Positions 26,301 through 34,027 of a DNA stretch of 64,000 bases are shown here, piece after piece. The stretch is from Jeongeupia wiesaeckerbachi. Its GTDB lineage: Bacteria; Pseudomonadota; Gammaproteobacteria; Burkholderiales; Chitinibacteraceae. The stretch's first letter is position 1, and each line of letters starts with the position of its first letter. The translations under genes and the position numbers were made by a program. The notes under the pieces were generated by a model. That model did not search any database, was not told where the DNA came from, and saw nothing but the letters and a program-made list of their open reading frames with translations. Where the stretch lies: assembly GCF_050916355.1 (NCBI RefSeq), contig NZ_CP136946.1, positions 3,286,001 through 3,350,000 of the forward strand, read 5' to 3'.

Positions 26301-27193
26301 TCGACGTCAAGCTCCGCCTTTGGCAGGCCGGGTTGCAGCGCCGCCGGATTGACGCCGTGCGCCTTGAGCTGGGCCGATTTCAGCATCGCGTACGCGTACG
26401 GCGCAAAGACGTCGATCCGGCTATCCAGATCAATGCCGACTTTCTCGCCCTTCACCGAGCCGGCCAGCCCCAGATCGCGCAGCGAGCCGGACAGGTTCAA
26501 ATGGCTTTCCAGCTGGCGCTCTTCGATCACGCCGCCATAGCCCAGACGACCGCTGACGGCAAACGGCGCGCGGCCATCGAGCGACAGCTGGGCCTTGATC
26601 CGCCCGCGCGGCGTATCGAGCCGCTGCAGGTCGAGCCGGTGCACGTCACCGTCGCTGTGCAGATTCAGTTGCACGTGCTGCAAATCGACCGGTGACCCGG
26701 CCAGCGTGAAGCGCTGCAGGCTCGCCGCGTCGACATCGATCGCCAGCGGCAGGCTCAGCGACGTCGGCGGCGGTGAGGCGGGCTGGTTCGGCGGCGACGG
26801 TTTGCTGGTGATGTCGAGATGCCCCAGCTCGAGCCGGCTGACCGAGATCCGCCGAGCCAGCAAGGCTTCCGGTGACCATTCGAGGTAGCCGCGATCGAGC
26901 TTGACCGTCACCGCTGCGGTATCGACGATCAGCCCGTTGACGGTGATGCCGCGCCAGAGCGAGCCATCCAGCGATTTGAGTTTGGCGACACCACTGGCAT
27001 TGACGCGATCGACCAGCCAGCGATGACCGCCGGCGCTATCGATCCACACCAAGGCGCCGGCAAGCAGGCCGGCAAGCAACACCACGGTGCCGAGCACGCC
27101 CCACACCAGCCAGCGCAATACGCTGCGCTTGGCCGGCGGCGCTGCGGCGGTGTCCTGCTCCGTCGGCGGCACAGGCAATTCGTTTTCGCTCAT
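23303..27193 (-). CDS. tamB: Translocation and assembly module subunit TamB
   Basis: A 1,296-residue protein with one N-terminal membrane anchor (VLRWLVWGVLGTVVLLAGLL), a long repetitive beta-rich middle of AsmA/TamB type, and a conserved C-terminal DUF490 domain (SWLLFGHGTD, DELLGKLGIDEVGV, RWSFVTRVGT). TamB spans the periplasm as a groove, pairs with TamA in outer-membrane protein assembly and is implicated in phospholipid transport. It starts one base after the tamA stop. Confidence 0.95.
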   Translation of the reverse strand: MSENELPVPPTEQDTAAAPPAKRSVLRWLVWGVLGTVVLLAGLLAGALVWIDSAGGHRWLVDRVNASGVAKLKSLDGSLWRGITVNGLIVDTAAVTVKLDRGYLEWSPEALLARRISVSRLELGHLDITSKPSPPNQPASPPPTSLSLPLAIDVDAASLQRFTLAGSPVDLQHVQLNLHSDGDVHRLDLQRLDTPRGRIKAQLSLDGRAPFAVSGRLGYGGVIEERQLESHLNLSGSLRDLGLAGSVKGEKVGIDLDSRIDVFAPYAYAMLKSAQLKAHGVNPAALQPGLPKAELDVELALAPSSGKLAAGHLSLKNALPGAVNAGRLPLETLSAGFTVSDEDLDLTTLLATLPGGGQLKGRGQFRADQLDATIDINGLDLSQLVQRQPKSRLGGQIHLKGPYAAPDVVAKLDDPTYKAALSADLGWIRPKTERRLAIRSAELKRGNSAVSLKGEFGFEREDFVAEATLNNINPAEFAAVPAGRISGHVDARGALKPALSANVQYELTQSSFNNRPLSGKGELDLTETRLKRADLWLALGSNRISARGALGAANDKLDLQLALDGLNELGPGFGGRVQGTTQLIGAFKKPLIKTSLNVAALATPFGIKLARGTLDGQLYADLTSPMQFDVDLSGLEGFDARIAQLKLAINGTRGAHTLRLNASGQYHNEPIGLDLTAAGGLDPQWQWRGRINKLDGRAMLPISVQSAVDASFGAEKVELGATTLAIGESRIKLDRLFWQPGRLETDGSAERLVTAELLKLADFKAVQSDLVLGGRWQLRQGATLDGDVNLNRLSGDVRVPASDRSPAHALQLDQLGVRIQARQSQLALEGQIRSSRFGQVALTGSTRVDAPNWQVEIGAPLALRATGKLPDLAKISPLLSDSLQLKGAIDFDVSRSGPMSQGVLAGTVNGDNLAVRDAVTGVSLQDGKARIRLSQNRVSLDTFTFKGGRGELNATGQIDLNDNGADANATITARQLTLINKPDMLLVVSGKGDVRYGKEGLSVSGNLKADHGDIRYRSTDVPHLSDDVVIVGEKRDVGKPLPLANLQFEVDLGDDFTFRGYGLEAQLSGLLRLKTTPNQSLQGFGTVKVEEGTYRAYGQKLAIERGIVSFSGQLDNPGLDILAVREGLSVEAGVEVKGSALNPRVKLYSNPSVPDNEKLSWLLFGHGTDNMEKGDSAVLLQFLNAAFASGDSGESFSDELLGKLGIDEVGVASDKMEDGTTTQVVTVSKRLNKWLTLGLDKSVNGLKDAVRFTLQLSRRWSFVTRVGTDESTFDAKYSINFDSLWGDDKPAPSLKP

Positions 27194-27194
27194 A

Positions 27195-28949
27195 TCAGAA
27201 CGTCAGCCCCAGCGAAAAGTAGAAGCGCCACTGCTCGGCATCGACACCATAGGCGAGGTCGGCGCCCAGCACGCCGACCGGGCTGACCCAGCGCGCGCCG
27301 GCACCGACACCGGTCTGGCCGTCGAAACTGCCCCAGGTATCGGCCGCGTCGCCGTAGTCGACGAAGACGGCGGCCCGCCAATCCTTGTAAACCACGTGTT
27401 GGTATTCAGCCGTGGCCGTTGCCAGCACCCTGCCCGGCTCGGTCGTACCATCCGAGGTAATGCCGAGGCTCTGGTAGTCATAACCCCGAACGCTGTTGGC
27501 ACCACCGGCCCGGAACAGGTAATCGGTCGGCACCTTGCTCGGGTCCTTGGTGAAGTTCTGCCCCAGTTCGAGCCGGATGAAGGCAACGTCACCTTGCCCT
27601 ACCTTCCAGTACTGCACCCCTTGGGCGTACAGCTCGACAAACGACTCGTCGGTCGCCACGCCCTGAACGGCACCAGCGCCTTCGAGCTGCAGGATGTTGC
27701 CTTTCTTCGGATCGCGCCGGCTGTCCAGATCGCGGCGTATCCACTTGTAGTAGGCGACCAGCGCCTGCGGACGCTCGAGGTCGCCATCGGCATTCACGCG
27801 GCGTTCACGCAGGTATTCGATGCCCAGCGTCCGGTCGATCAGATCTTCCTTGCGCGTCCGGGATACGCCGCCCTTATAGGTCTCGGTATCGAGCCCTTCG
27901 ACGGTGCTGCTGGTGTAGTTGACGTAGGCACGGTGCGAATATCCGCTCTTGAACTGCGGAAAATCGATCGACAGCTCGCCTTCCTGCTCGTCGCCATCCA
28001 GCTTGGCGCGAATGCCGCCAACCCAGCCACGATCAAGCAGGTTGTGATAGTAATACTGGGCCTCGGCGCGCGGCCCGGTGTTGGTGCTGTAACCGAGCGA
28101 CAGCGCCAGCTTGTTCAGCGGCACTTCCTGCAGATTGACCACGATCGGCGCGATATAGGGCGCTGTTGCCGAAGGTTCGGCCTCAACCACTGCGGCGCCG
28201 AACTGCGGCATCGATTGCAGATCCGATTGCAGATCGGCCAGCTCCTTGCGCCGGTACTCGCCACCTTCCTGCAAGTCGATGCGGTTCTTGACGATGCGCT
28301 CCGGGTAGCGATGCAGCCCCTTGATCGTGACCGGGCCAAAAACATAGGCCGGACCGCTGTCGATCACCATGGTGATGTCGGCGCGGTTGCTCGCCGGGTC
28401 GACACTGACTTCACTCTTGGTCACGTGGGCGGTCAGGTAACGTCTGGCCAGCATCCGGTTGATTACCCGCTGCTTGGTGTCCGACCAGGCGGCTTGAGTG
28501 AAGACATCGCCTTCGGCGAGTGCCCAACCGCCTTCCAGCCGGGTCAGCGCCCGTTTGTAGAACGCCTCATCCTCGGTGATCGCACCGATCAGCTGGAAGT
28601 CGATCTTGCCGACCCGCGTCAACGGCCCCGGATCGACTTCGACCACCGCACGGTAGTTGCCACCGTTGTTTTCGAGCCTGGACGTGATCTTGGAAGAGAA
28701 ATAACCCTGCGTGTGCAGCAGCGCGGCGGCCTCTTGCGGCGTGCGGTCGACCAGCAGCTGCAGGCTTTCAGGCGTGGTTTTCTTTTCGTCACGCCAGCGG
28801 TAGAGGTCGAGGTAACGCTCGAGCAGGCTTTCAATATCCGACGGCGCGTCGATATCGACCTGATACGAGGCAATTTCGCCCTCGTCGCCCCAAGCCAGGC
28901 TCGCGGCAAACAGAACACTCAGCAGGGCGGAACGTGTCAGGGCGGACAT
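27195..28949 (-). CDS. tamA: Translocation and assembly module subunit TamA
   Basis: A 584-residue outer-membrane protein of the Omp85/BamA family. A signal peptide (LLSVLFAASLAWG) is followed by POTRA domains in roughly residues 25-270 and a 16-strand barrel of the surface-antigen family, with the conserved FRAGGANSVRGYDYQSLG segment. It ends in Phe. TamA works with TamB. The ATG at 28949 gives the best signal peptide; the ribosome site is weak. Confidence 0.94.
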   Translation of the reverse strand: MSALTRSALLSVLFAASLAWGDEGEIASYQVDIDAPSDIESLLERYLDLYRWRDEKKTTPESLQLLVDRTPQEAAALLHTQGYFSSKITSRLENNGGNYRAVVEVDPGPLTRVGKIDFQLIGAITEDEAFYKRALTRLEGGWALAEGDVFTQAAWSDTKQRVINRMLARRYLTAHVTKSEVSVDPASNRADITMVIDSGPAYVFGPVTIKGLHRYPERIVKNRIDLQEGGEYRRKELADLQSDLQSMPQFGAAVVEAEPSATAPYIAPIVVNLQEVPLNKLALSLGYSTNTGPRAEAQYYYHNLLDRGWVGGIRAKLDGDEQEGELSIDFPQFKSGYSHRAYVNYTSSTVEGLDTETYKGGVSRTRKEDLIDRTLGIEYLRERRVNADGDLERPQALVAYYKWIRRDLDSRRDPKKGNILQLEGAGAVQGVATDESFVELYAQGVQYWKVGQGDVAFIRLELGQNFTKDPSKVPTDYLFRAGGANSVRGYDYQSLGITSDGTTEPGRVLATATAEYQHVVYKDWRAAVFVDYGDAADTWGSFDGQTGVGAGARWVSPVGVLGADLAYGVDAEQWRFYFSLGLTF

Positions 28950-29030
28950 ACAGCGGTGGCAGGCAGAAAACACCGTACTTTAGCCGAAAGCCCGGGCGGC
29001 GCGGCGACTCGATACGAATGAATAACAAAC

Positions 29031-29072
29031 AAAAAAATTGCCCGGCTCAACCAGAAGGTCGATGCACGGGCA
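29031..29072 (-). terminator. Terminator of the small ORF transcript
   Basis: On the minus strand TGCCCG pairs with CGGGCA and, inside, CGACC pairs with GGTTG around TTCT; T7 follows. It lies about 70 bases after the 30-residue ORF and about 80 bases before the tamA start, so it separates the two. Confidence 0.7.
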
Positions 29073-29141
29073 GGAATAGGAGGAGTCGATAACGGCCAAG
29101 AGGCCGGGTACTACAGAGATGCGCGCAACCGCGCGACTACA

Positions 29142-29234
29142 TCAACGAACGAGCGTCAGACGCCATCCGTAAGATTTAACGATCAGGCACTGGGCCTTTT
29201 CGACGTTCTTGACGATTTTCAACAGCGTTTTCAT
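29142..29234 (-). CDS. Small 30-residue cationic protein, unknown
   Basis: A 31-codon frame with an unusually good start: AAGGAG lies six bases before the ATG. The peptide opens MKTLLKIVKNVEKAQCLIV and ends GWRLTLVR; it has five Lys, two Arg and only one acidic residue, with a single Cys and an amphipathic helical pattern in the first 20 residues. A promoter candidate lies about 65 bases upstream and an intrinsic terminator downstream, so it appears to be its own transcription unit in an otherwise empty 570-base gap. I do not recognise the family. It might be a small membrane or regulatory peptide, or the visible part of a small RNA. Confidence 0.55.
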   Translation of the reverse strand: MKTLLKIVKNVEKAQCLIVKSYGWRLTLVR

Positions 29235-29297
29235 GTCCTTCTCCTTGGAGAGGCTCAACATCACACTTGATGTCAGCAGGCTTGCTGGCATGGGTGA

Positions 29298-29326
29298 ACT
29301 TTAGCAAGACTACGAATCACACGCAA
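29298..29326 (-). promoter_or_regulatory. Candidate promoter of the small ORF
   Basis: On the minus strand TTGCGT and TAAAGT are separated by 17 bases; they match the sigma-70 boxes at three and four of six positions. The predicted leader is about 55 bases long. Confidence 0.4.
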
Positions 29327-29472
29327 GTCTTTTTGTACTTTTACTACCTACATATTCGCGTTACTCAATGTAACTGACTACATCAATAACGCCGAAAGCC
29401 ATATAAATACTGAAATATTTTCGTAGCACGCGAAAAACAACAACGAATGACTATGTAATAGCACTACAAAAC
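29327..29472. other. AT-rich intergenic stretch without a gene
   Basis: About 145 bases that are clearly more AT-rich than the surroundings, between the small-ORF promoter and the terminator of the chalcone-isomerase-like gene. I see no further start with a ribosome site. It contains a second copy of the 11-mer GACTACATCAA (29376-29386) also found at the small ORF's stop codon (29135-29145). Confidence 0.5.
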
Positions 29473-29500
29473 AAAGGGCTGCCAGCGGCAGCCCTTTTTT
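29473..29500. terminator. Terminator after the chalcone-isomerase-like gene
   Basis: AAAGGGCTGCC and GGCAGCCCTTT pair around AGC. The plus side ends in T6; the minus side reads CCCTTTGTTTTG. It lies about 23 bases past the stop codon of the minus-strand gene. Confidence 0.8.
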
Positions 29501-29522
29501 ACCTTCTTCCCCATCCCGCCAA

Positions 29523-30095
29523 TCAGCGTGCGCCGAGCAGCTGTGCCTTGAGCCCGGCCTGCACCGGTGATTTGCCGAGCCAGATCGACAACAGCGCCGA
29601 GGCAAAATCGTCGCCGGCAATGACCGGATAGGCTTTGCCACGTACGGTGACCTTGGTCCCCTGTCCCGGCAACAGATCCAGCTGGATCACGTCGCCCTTG
29701 GCCACCGTCTTGACCTCGCGGAATACCTTGTCGAGTGTGTCGAGCTGCGGCGCGAAGCGCTTCATCTCGCCGGCCGAGATGTTGTCCTGCAGACCGTCGA
29801 CAAACGATTCGTGCATCGTGCCCGCCGACACATCGCGCAGCATGCGCAACTCCATCCGGCGTGGAGTCGTTGCGCCGATGACGGCCGCGGCGTCACCGAC
29901 CTTGGCGCTGGTATACAGCGACGCCACGTAGACATCGAACACCACCTTCTTGCGGATGCCGGCGCCGTTCAATTGCAACGACTGCCCGGCAACGTCGGCC
30001 TTGTCGGCGACGTTGGTCCCGCCGACTTCGAGCGCATTCGCCGCTGTCGCGGTCAGTGCCAGCATCAGGGCCAGCGCCATGGCGCGTTTTTTCAT
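29523..30095 (-). CDS. Periplasmic chalcone isomerase-like protein
   Basis: A 190-residue protein with a signal peptide (MKKRAMALALMLALTATAANA) and the bacterial chalcone-isomerase-like fold (VGGTNVADKADVAGQSLQL, KKVVFDVYVASLYT, SFVDGLQDN, DVIQLDLLPGQGTKV). Bacterial members lack a flavonoid substrate; in some organisms they accompany fatty acid or envelope genes, but the function is not established. It stands upstream of a terminator and downstream of the thiolase gene on the same strand, about 70 bases away, so read-through from the fad operon is possible. Confidence 0.82.
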   Translation of the reverse strand: MKKRAMALALMLALTATAANALEVGGTNVADKADVAGQSLQLNGAGIRKKVVFDVYVASLYTSAKVGDAAAVIGATTPRRMELRMLRDVSAGTMHESFVDGLQDNISAGEMKRFAPQLDTLDKVFREVKTVAKGDVIQLDLLPGQGTKVTVRGKAYPVIAGDDFASALLSIWLGKSPVQAGLKAQLLGAR

Positions 30096-30167
30096 TGTCG
30101 TCCTCCAGAAAAAAAGCCCACGGGATAAGCGTGGGCAAAGACAGGCAGAGTCAAACTCGTTGCGGCC

Positions 30168-31373
30168 TCACAGCACCTGAATGATGCCGGCGGCGCCCAT
30201 GCCGGTGCCGATACACATCGTCACCATGCCGTAGGCACCCGGCTTGCCCTGACGGCGCAGGCCATGGATCAGCGTGGCGGCGCGGATGGCGCCGGTGGCA
30301 CCGAGCGGATGGCCGAGCGCAATCGCCCCCCCGTTCGGATTCACCTTGCTCATATCCAGACCCAGATCACGGCTGACGGCCAGCGCCTGTGCGGCGAAGG
30401 CTTCGTTCAGCTCGATCCACGACAGATCATTCAGGCTCAAACCGGCTTGTTTCAGCGCGGCCGGAATCGCTTCCTTCGGACCGATGCCCATGATCGCCGG
30501 CGGCACGCCCTTGACCGCGAAGGTCGTGAACTTGGCCAGCGGCGTCAGGTTGTATTCCTTCAGGACCTTTTCCGACACCAGGATCAGCGCGCCGGCACCG
30601 TCCGACATCTGCGAGCTGTTGCCGGCGGTGACCGAACCCTTGGCCGCGAACACGGTCTTGAGCTTGGCCAGGCCTTCGAGGCTGGTACCTGCGCGCGGAC
30701 CTTCGTCGGTCGTCAGCGTTTTGTTCACCAGCTCGACTTCGCCGGTCGCCAGATTCGGTACGCGGTAGGTGACGTCGAGCGGGGTGATTTCGTCGGCAAA
30801 CGCGCCCGATTCGATCGCCGCCAGCGCGCGGTGGTGCGATTCGACCGCGAACGCATCCTGATCCTCGCGGCTGACGTTCCACTGGTTGGCGACCTTCTCG
30901 GCGGTCAGACCCATGCCGAAGGCGATCGCCATGTTCTCGTTGTTGGCGAAGAACTCGGGGTTCAGCGCGATCTTGTTGCCCATCATCGGCACCATCGACA
31001 TCGACTCGGCGCCGGCGGCGATCATCACGTCGGCCTCGCCGACGCGGATCCGGTCGGCGGCCATCGATACGGCGTTGATGCCCGACGAGCAGAAGCGGTT
31101 GATGGTGATGCCGCCGACGGTATCGGGCAGGCCGGCGAGCAGCGCGCCGATCCGCGCCATATTCATACCCTGCTCGGCCTCCGGCATCGCGCAGCCGACG
31201 ACGACGTCGTCGACACGCGCCGGATCGAGCCCCGGCACCTGCGCCATCGCGCCCTTGATCACATGCGCCAGCATGTCGTCCGGACGCACGTTCTTCATCA
31301 TGCCGCGCGGTGCCTTGCCCACCGGGGTGCGGGTCGCAGCGACGATATAGACTTCCTGAATCTGTTTGCTCAT
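30168..31373 (-). CDS. fadA: Acetyl-CoA C-acyltransferase (beta-oxidation thiolase)
   Basis: A 401-residue thiolase. The acyl-accepting Cys is in NRFCSSG, the catalytic His in ALGHPLGATGA and the second Cys in TMCIGTGMGAAG. It cleaves 3-ketoacyl-CoA to acetyl-CoA and a shortened acyl-CoA in the cytosol. It follows the hydroxyacyl-CoA dehydrogenase gene, as in fad operons. The start at 31373 has AGGAG seven bases upstream. It differs from phaA in this window, which fits a degradative role. Confidence 0.9.
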   Translation of the reverse strand: MSKQIQEVYIVAATRTPVGKAPRGMMKNVRPDDMLAHVIKGAMAQVPGLDPARVDDVVVGCAMPEAEQGMNMARIGALLAGLPDTVGGITINRFCSSGINAVSMAADRIRVGEADVMIAAGAESMSMVPMMGNKIALNPEFFANNENMAIAFGMGLTAEKVANQWNVSREDQDAFAVESHHRALAAIESGAFADEITPLDVTYRVPNLATGEVELVNKTLTTDEGPRAGTSLEGLAKLKTVFAAKGSVTAGNSSQMSDGAGALILVSEKVLKEYNLTPLAKFTTFAVKGVPPAIMGIGPKEAIPAALKQAGLSLNDLSWIELNEAFAAQALAVSRDLGLDMSKVNPNGGAIALGHPLGATGAIRAATLIHGLRRQGKPGAYGMVTMCIGTGMGAAGIIQVL

Positions 31374-31440
31374 GGGAGAGCTCCTAAGCATTCATCGGGC
31401 GGAAACCGCCCACTTTCAAATCGGGGAGAAACGGGTCAGC

Positions 31441-31559
31441 AAGCGTAGCGAGGCGGCGCAGGGCAAGGAGCAGGAGCACAGCGACCGGAATGGACATGAG
31501 TCCATGAGGATCGCGCGCACCGCACGACGCAGTCATGCGCCGCCGCAGTAGCTTGATGA
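31441..31559. repeat. Structured intergenic element between the fad genes
   Basis: The 186-base gap holds an outer inverted repeat, GGCGGCGCA (31452-31460) with TGCGCCGCC (31536-31544), and inside it ATGGAC (31490-31495) with GTCCAT (31500-31505). The sequence differs in texture from the flanking genes. It could be a dispersed intergenic repeat or an mRNA structure. The extent given is approximate. Confidence 0.4.
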
Positions 31560-33941
31560 TCAGTTTCTGAGAGGCTTGTTGTTCTCTAGCATGTACATGA
31601 TCCGTTCCTGGGTCTTGCCCTTCTTCAACAGCCCCATGAAGCGCTCACGTTCGAGCTTGAGTATCCATTCCTCGTTGACCAGCGTGCCGGCGTCGACGTC
31701 GCCACCGGTGACCACCTCGGCGATCTGCACACCGATGTGATAGTCGTACTTCGAGATGAAGCCACCCTCGAGCATATTGATCAGCTGCCCCTGGATCGTC
31801 GCGGCACCGGTGCGGCCGGCGACCGGGAAGGCCTTCGGCTTCACCGGCGCGCGGTAGCCGGTCGCGGCCAGCGCGCGGACCTGCGCCTGGGCGACGAACA
31901 GCAGCTCGTTGCTGTTGAACAGCACAATGTCCGATTCCTTCAGATAGCCGATCTGCTGGCCTTCCTCGGCGCTGGTGCCGACCTTGGCCATCGCCATCGC
32001 CATGTAGTAGTCCTTCAGTACCGCAAGGATGTCGCCGCCCTTGGCCTCGCGGCTGGCGCGCAGTGCGAACTCCTTGCAGCCGCCGCCGGCCGGCAGCAAG
32101 CCGACACCGACTTCGACCAGGCCGATATAGGTTTCGACCGCCGCGACCACGCGGGCGCAGTGCATCAGGAACTCGCAACCGCCGCCAAAGGCATAACCCT
32201 GAGCCGCGCCAACCACCGGCACCTTGGCGTACTTGATTGCCATCGATGCCTTCTGGAATTCGGCAACCATGTTTTCGATCGCGTTGAAATCACCGGTCAT
32301 GAACGCCGGGCCCATGCTCGCCAGATCGGCGCCGACCGAGAACGGCGCATCCGGATGCCAGATCACCAGGCCCTGGAAGCGCGCTTCGGCGATGCGGATC
32401 GCTTCCTGCACACCGGCCAGCACATTGGCGCCGATGGCATGCGCCTTGGTCTTGAACGACAGCACCGGGACATCGGTCGCTGCCGGCGGCAGCCACATCC
32501 GCACACTGTCGTTCTCGAACACGGTTTCGCCGTAGTTCGGCTCGGCATCGCCGACGAGTTGCGGCGGATAGAGCTGGCGACCGTAGACCGGCAGCGTCGA
32601 GCGAACGATCAGCTTGTTCTGCGCGGCACTGTACGAACCCGCCGCTGCGTGCACGCCATCAACTTGGCCAACCCAGGCCGGCAACGGTGTCGACGCCATG
32701 GCCTTGCCGGCGGCGATATCGGCACTCACGGCCTCAAACACGGCCTGCCAGCCGGCTGCTTGCCACAGCTCGAACGGACCTTGCTTCCAGCCAAAGCCCC
32801 AGCGGATCGCGAAATCGATATCGCGCGCCGAATCGGCGATGCCGTCGAGCAAGGTCGCAACGTAATGCCACACATCGCGCAAGCAGGCCCAGAGGAATTG
32901 CGCTTCCGGATGCGACGACTCGCGCAATGCCTTGACCTTGGCGGCCGGGTCTTCGATCTTCAGGATCGCCTTGACCTCGTCGCTGCCCTTCTGGCCCGAC
33001 GGCACATATTCGCCGGCCTTCGGATCGAGCACGAGAATGTCACGGCCTTCTTTCTTATAGATGCCGCCACGAGTCTTCTGACCCAGCGCGCCCTTTTCGA
33101 TCAGCGCGGCCAGCCAGGCCGGGCTCTTGTAATACGCCGCCCACGGATCATTCGGCAGATTGTCGGTCATCGTCTTGACGACGTGCGCGAAGGTATCCAG
33201 GCCGACCACGTCGGCGGTGCGGAAGGTCGCCGACTTCGGACGGCCCATGCGCGGGCCGGTCAGATCGTCGACGACGTCGAAACGGATGCCGAATTGTTCG
33301 GCGTGATGAATCGTCGCCAGCATCGAGAACACACCGATGCGGTTGGCGATGAAGTTCGGAGTGTCCTTGGCGCGCACCACGCCCTTGCCCAGACGGGTGA
33401 CCAGGAAGGTCTCCAGCGCGTCGAGCTCGGCGGTGTCGGTGCCGGCGGTCGGGATCAGCTCCACAAGGTACATATAGCGCGGCGGGTTGAAGAAGTGGAT
33501 ACCGCAGAAGCGGGACTTCAATTCACCCGGTACGCCGTCGGCCAGTTTCTGGATCGAGAGGCCTGAGGTATTGGTCGCGAGAATCGCGTGCGGCGCCAGA
33601 TGCGGGGCGATCTTGGCGTACAGATCAAGCTTCCAGTCCAGCCGTTCGGCGATCGCTTCGATCACCAGGTCACAGTCGCCCAGCAAAGCCAGATCGCTGC
33701 CGTAGTTCGCGGCTTCAATCAGGTCGGCACGCATCGCCGACATCAGCGGCGCGGGCTTGAGCTTCTTGAGGTTGTCGATGGCCTTGAGCACGATGCCGTT
33801 GGCCGGGCCTTCCTTGGCCGGCAGATCGAAGAGCACGGTGTCGATACCGGCGTTGGCGAGATGGGCGGCGATTTGCGCCCCCATGACACCGGCGCCGAGC
33901 ACCGCAACCTTGCGGATCTGTTTCTGCGATACGTTAGACAT
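31560..33941 (-). CDS. 3-hydroxyacyl-CoA dehydrogenase/enoyl-CoA hydratase
   Basis: A 793-residue bifunctional beta-oxidation enzyme. The dehydrogenase comes first: NAD-binding AVLGAGVMGAQIAAHLANAG, then CGIHFFNPPRYMYLVEL. The crotonase-type hydratase follows at about residues 490-700 (GLVIWHPDAPFSVGADL, AQGYAFGGGCEF, GLLPAGGG). This order is that of Bacillus FadN and many betaproteobacterial enzymes, the reverse of E. coli FadB. It hydrates enoyl-CoA and oxidises the 3-hydroxyacyl-CoA for the thiolase downstream. Confidence 0.93.
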   Translation of the reverse strand: MSNVSQKQIRKVAVLGAGVMGAQIAAHLANAGIDTVLFDLPAKEGPANGIVLKAIDNLKKLKPAPLMSAMRADLIEAANYGSDLALLGDCDLVIEAIAERLDWKLDLYAKIAPHLAPHAILATNTSGLSIQKLADGVPGELKSRFCGIHFFNPPRYMYLVELIPTAGTDTAELDALETFLVTRLGKGVVRAKDTPNFIANRIGVFSMLATIHHAEQFGIRFDVVDDLTGPRMGRPKSATFRTADVVGLDTFAHVVKTMTDNLPNDPWAAYYKSPAWLAALIEKGALGQKTRGGIYKKEGRDILVLDPKAGEYVPSGQKGSDEVKAILKIEDPAAKVKALRESSHPEAQFLWACLRDVWHYVATLLDGIADSARDIDFAIRWGFGWKQGPFELWQAAGWQAVFEAVSADIAAGKAMASTPLPAWVGQVDGVHAAAGSYSAAQNKLIVRSTLPVYGRQLYPPQLVGDAEPNYGETVFENDSVRMWLPPAATDVPVLSFKTKAHAIGANVLAGVQEAIRIAEARFQGLVIWHPDAPFSVGADLASMGPAFMTGDFNAIENMVAEFQKASMAIKYAKVPVVGAAQGYAFGGGCEFLMHCARVVAAVETYIGLVEVGVGLLPAGGGCKEFALRASREAKGGDILAVLKDYYMAMAMAKVGTSAEEGQQIGYLKESDIVLFNSNELLFVAQAQVRALAATGYRAPVKPKAFPVAGRTGAATIQGQLINMLEGGFISKYDYHIGVQIAEVVTGGDVDAGTLVNEEWILKLERERFMGLLKKGKTQERIMYMLENNKPLRN

Positions 33942-34027
33942 GCATTATCCCCGCGTGGAAAACGCCCCCAAAGGCGACGGCCGGCTGGCCGCCGCAGCGG
34001 ACGGGTTACCCCGCCCGCTGTTCTGCC

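Noticed and set aside
27087..29021. 644-codon plus-strand frame opposite tamA
   Set aside because: Shadow of a well-supported barrel protein gene.
29135..29386. GACTACATCAA direct repeats as mobile-element ends
   Set aside because: Only 11 bases, no transposase or terminal inverted repeats between them; chance or a small regulatory repeat is as likely.
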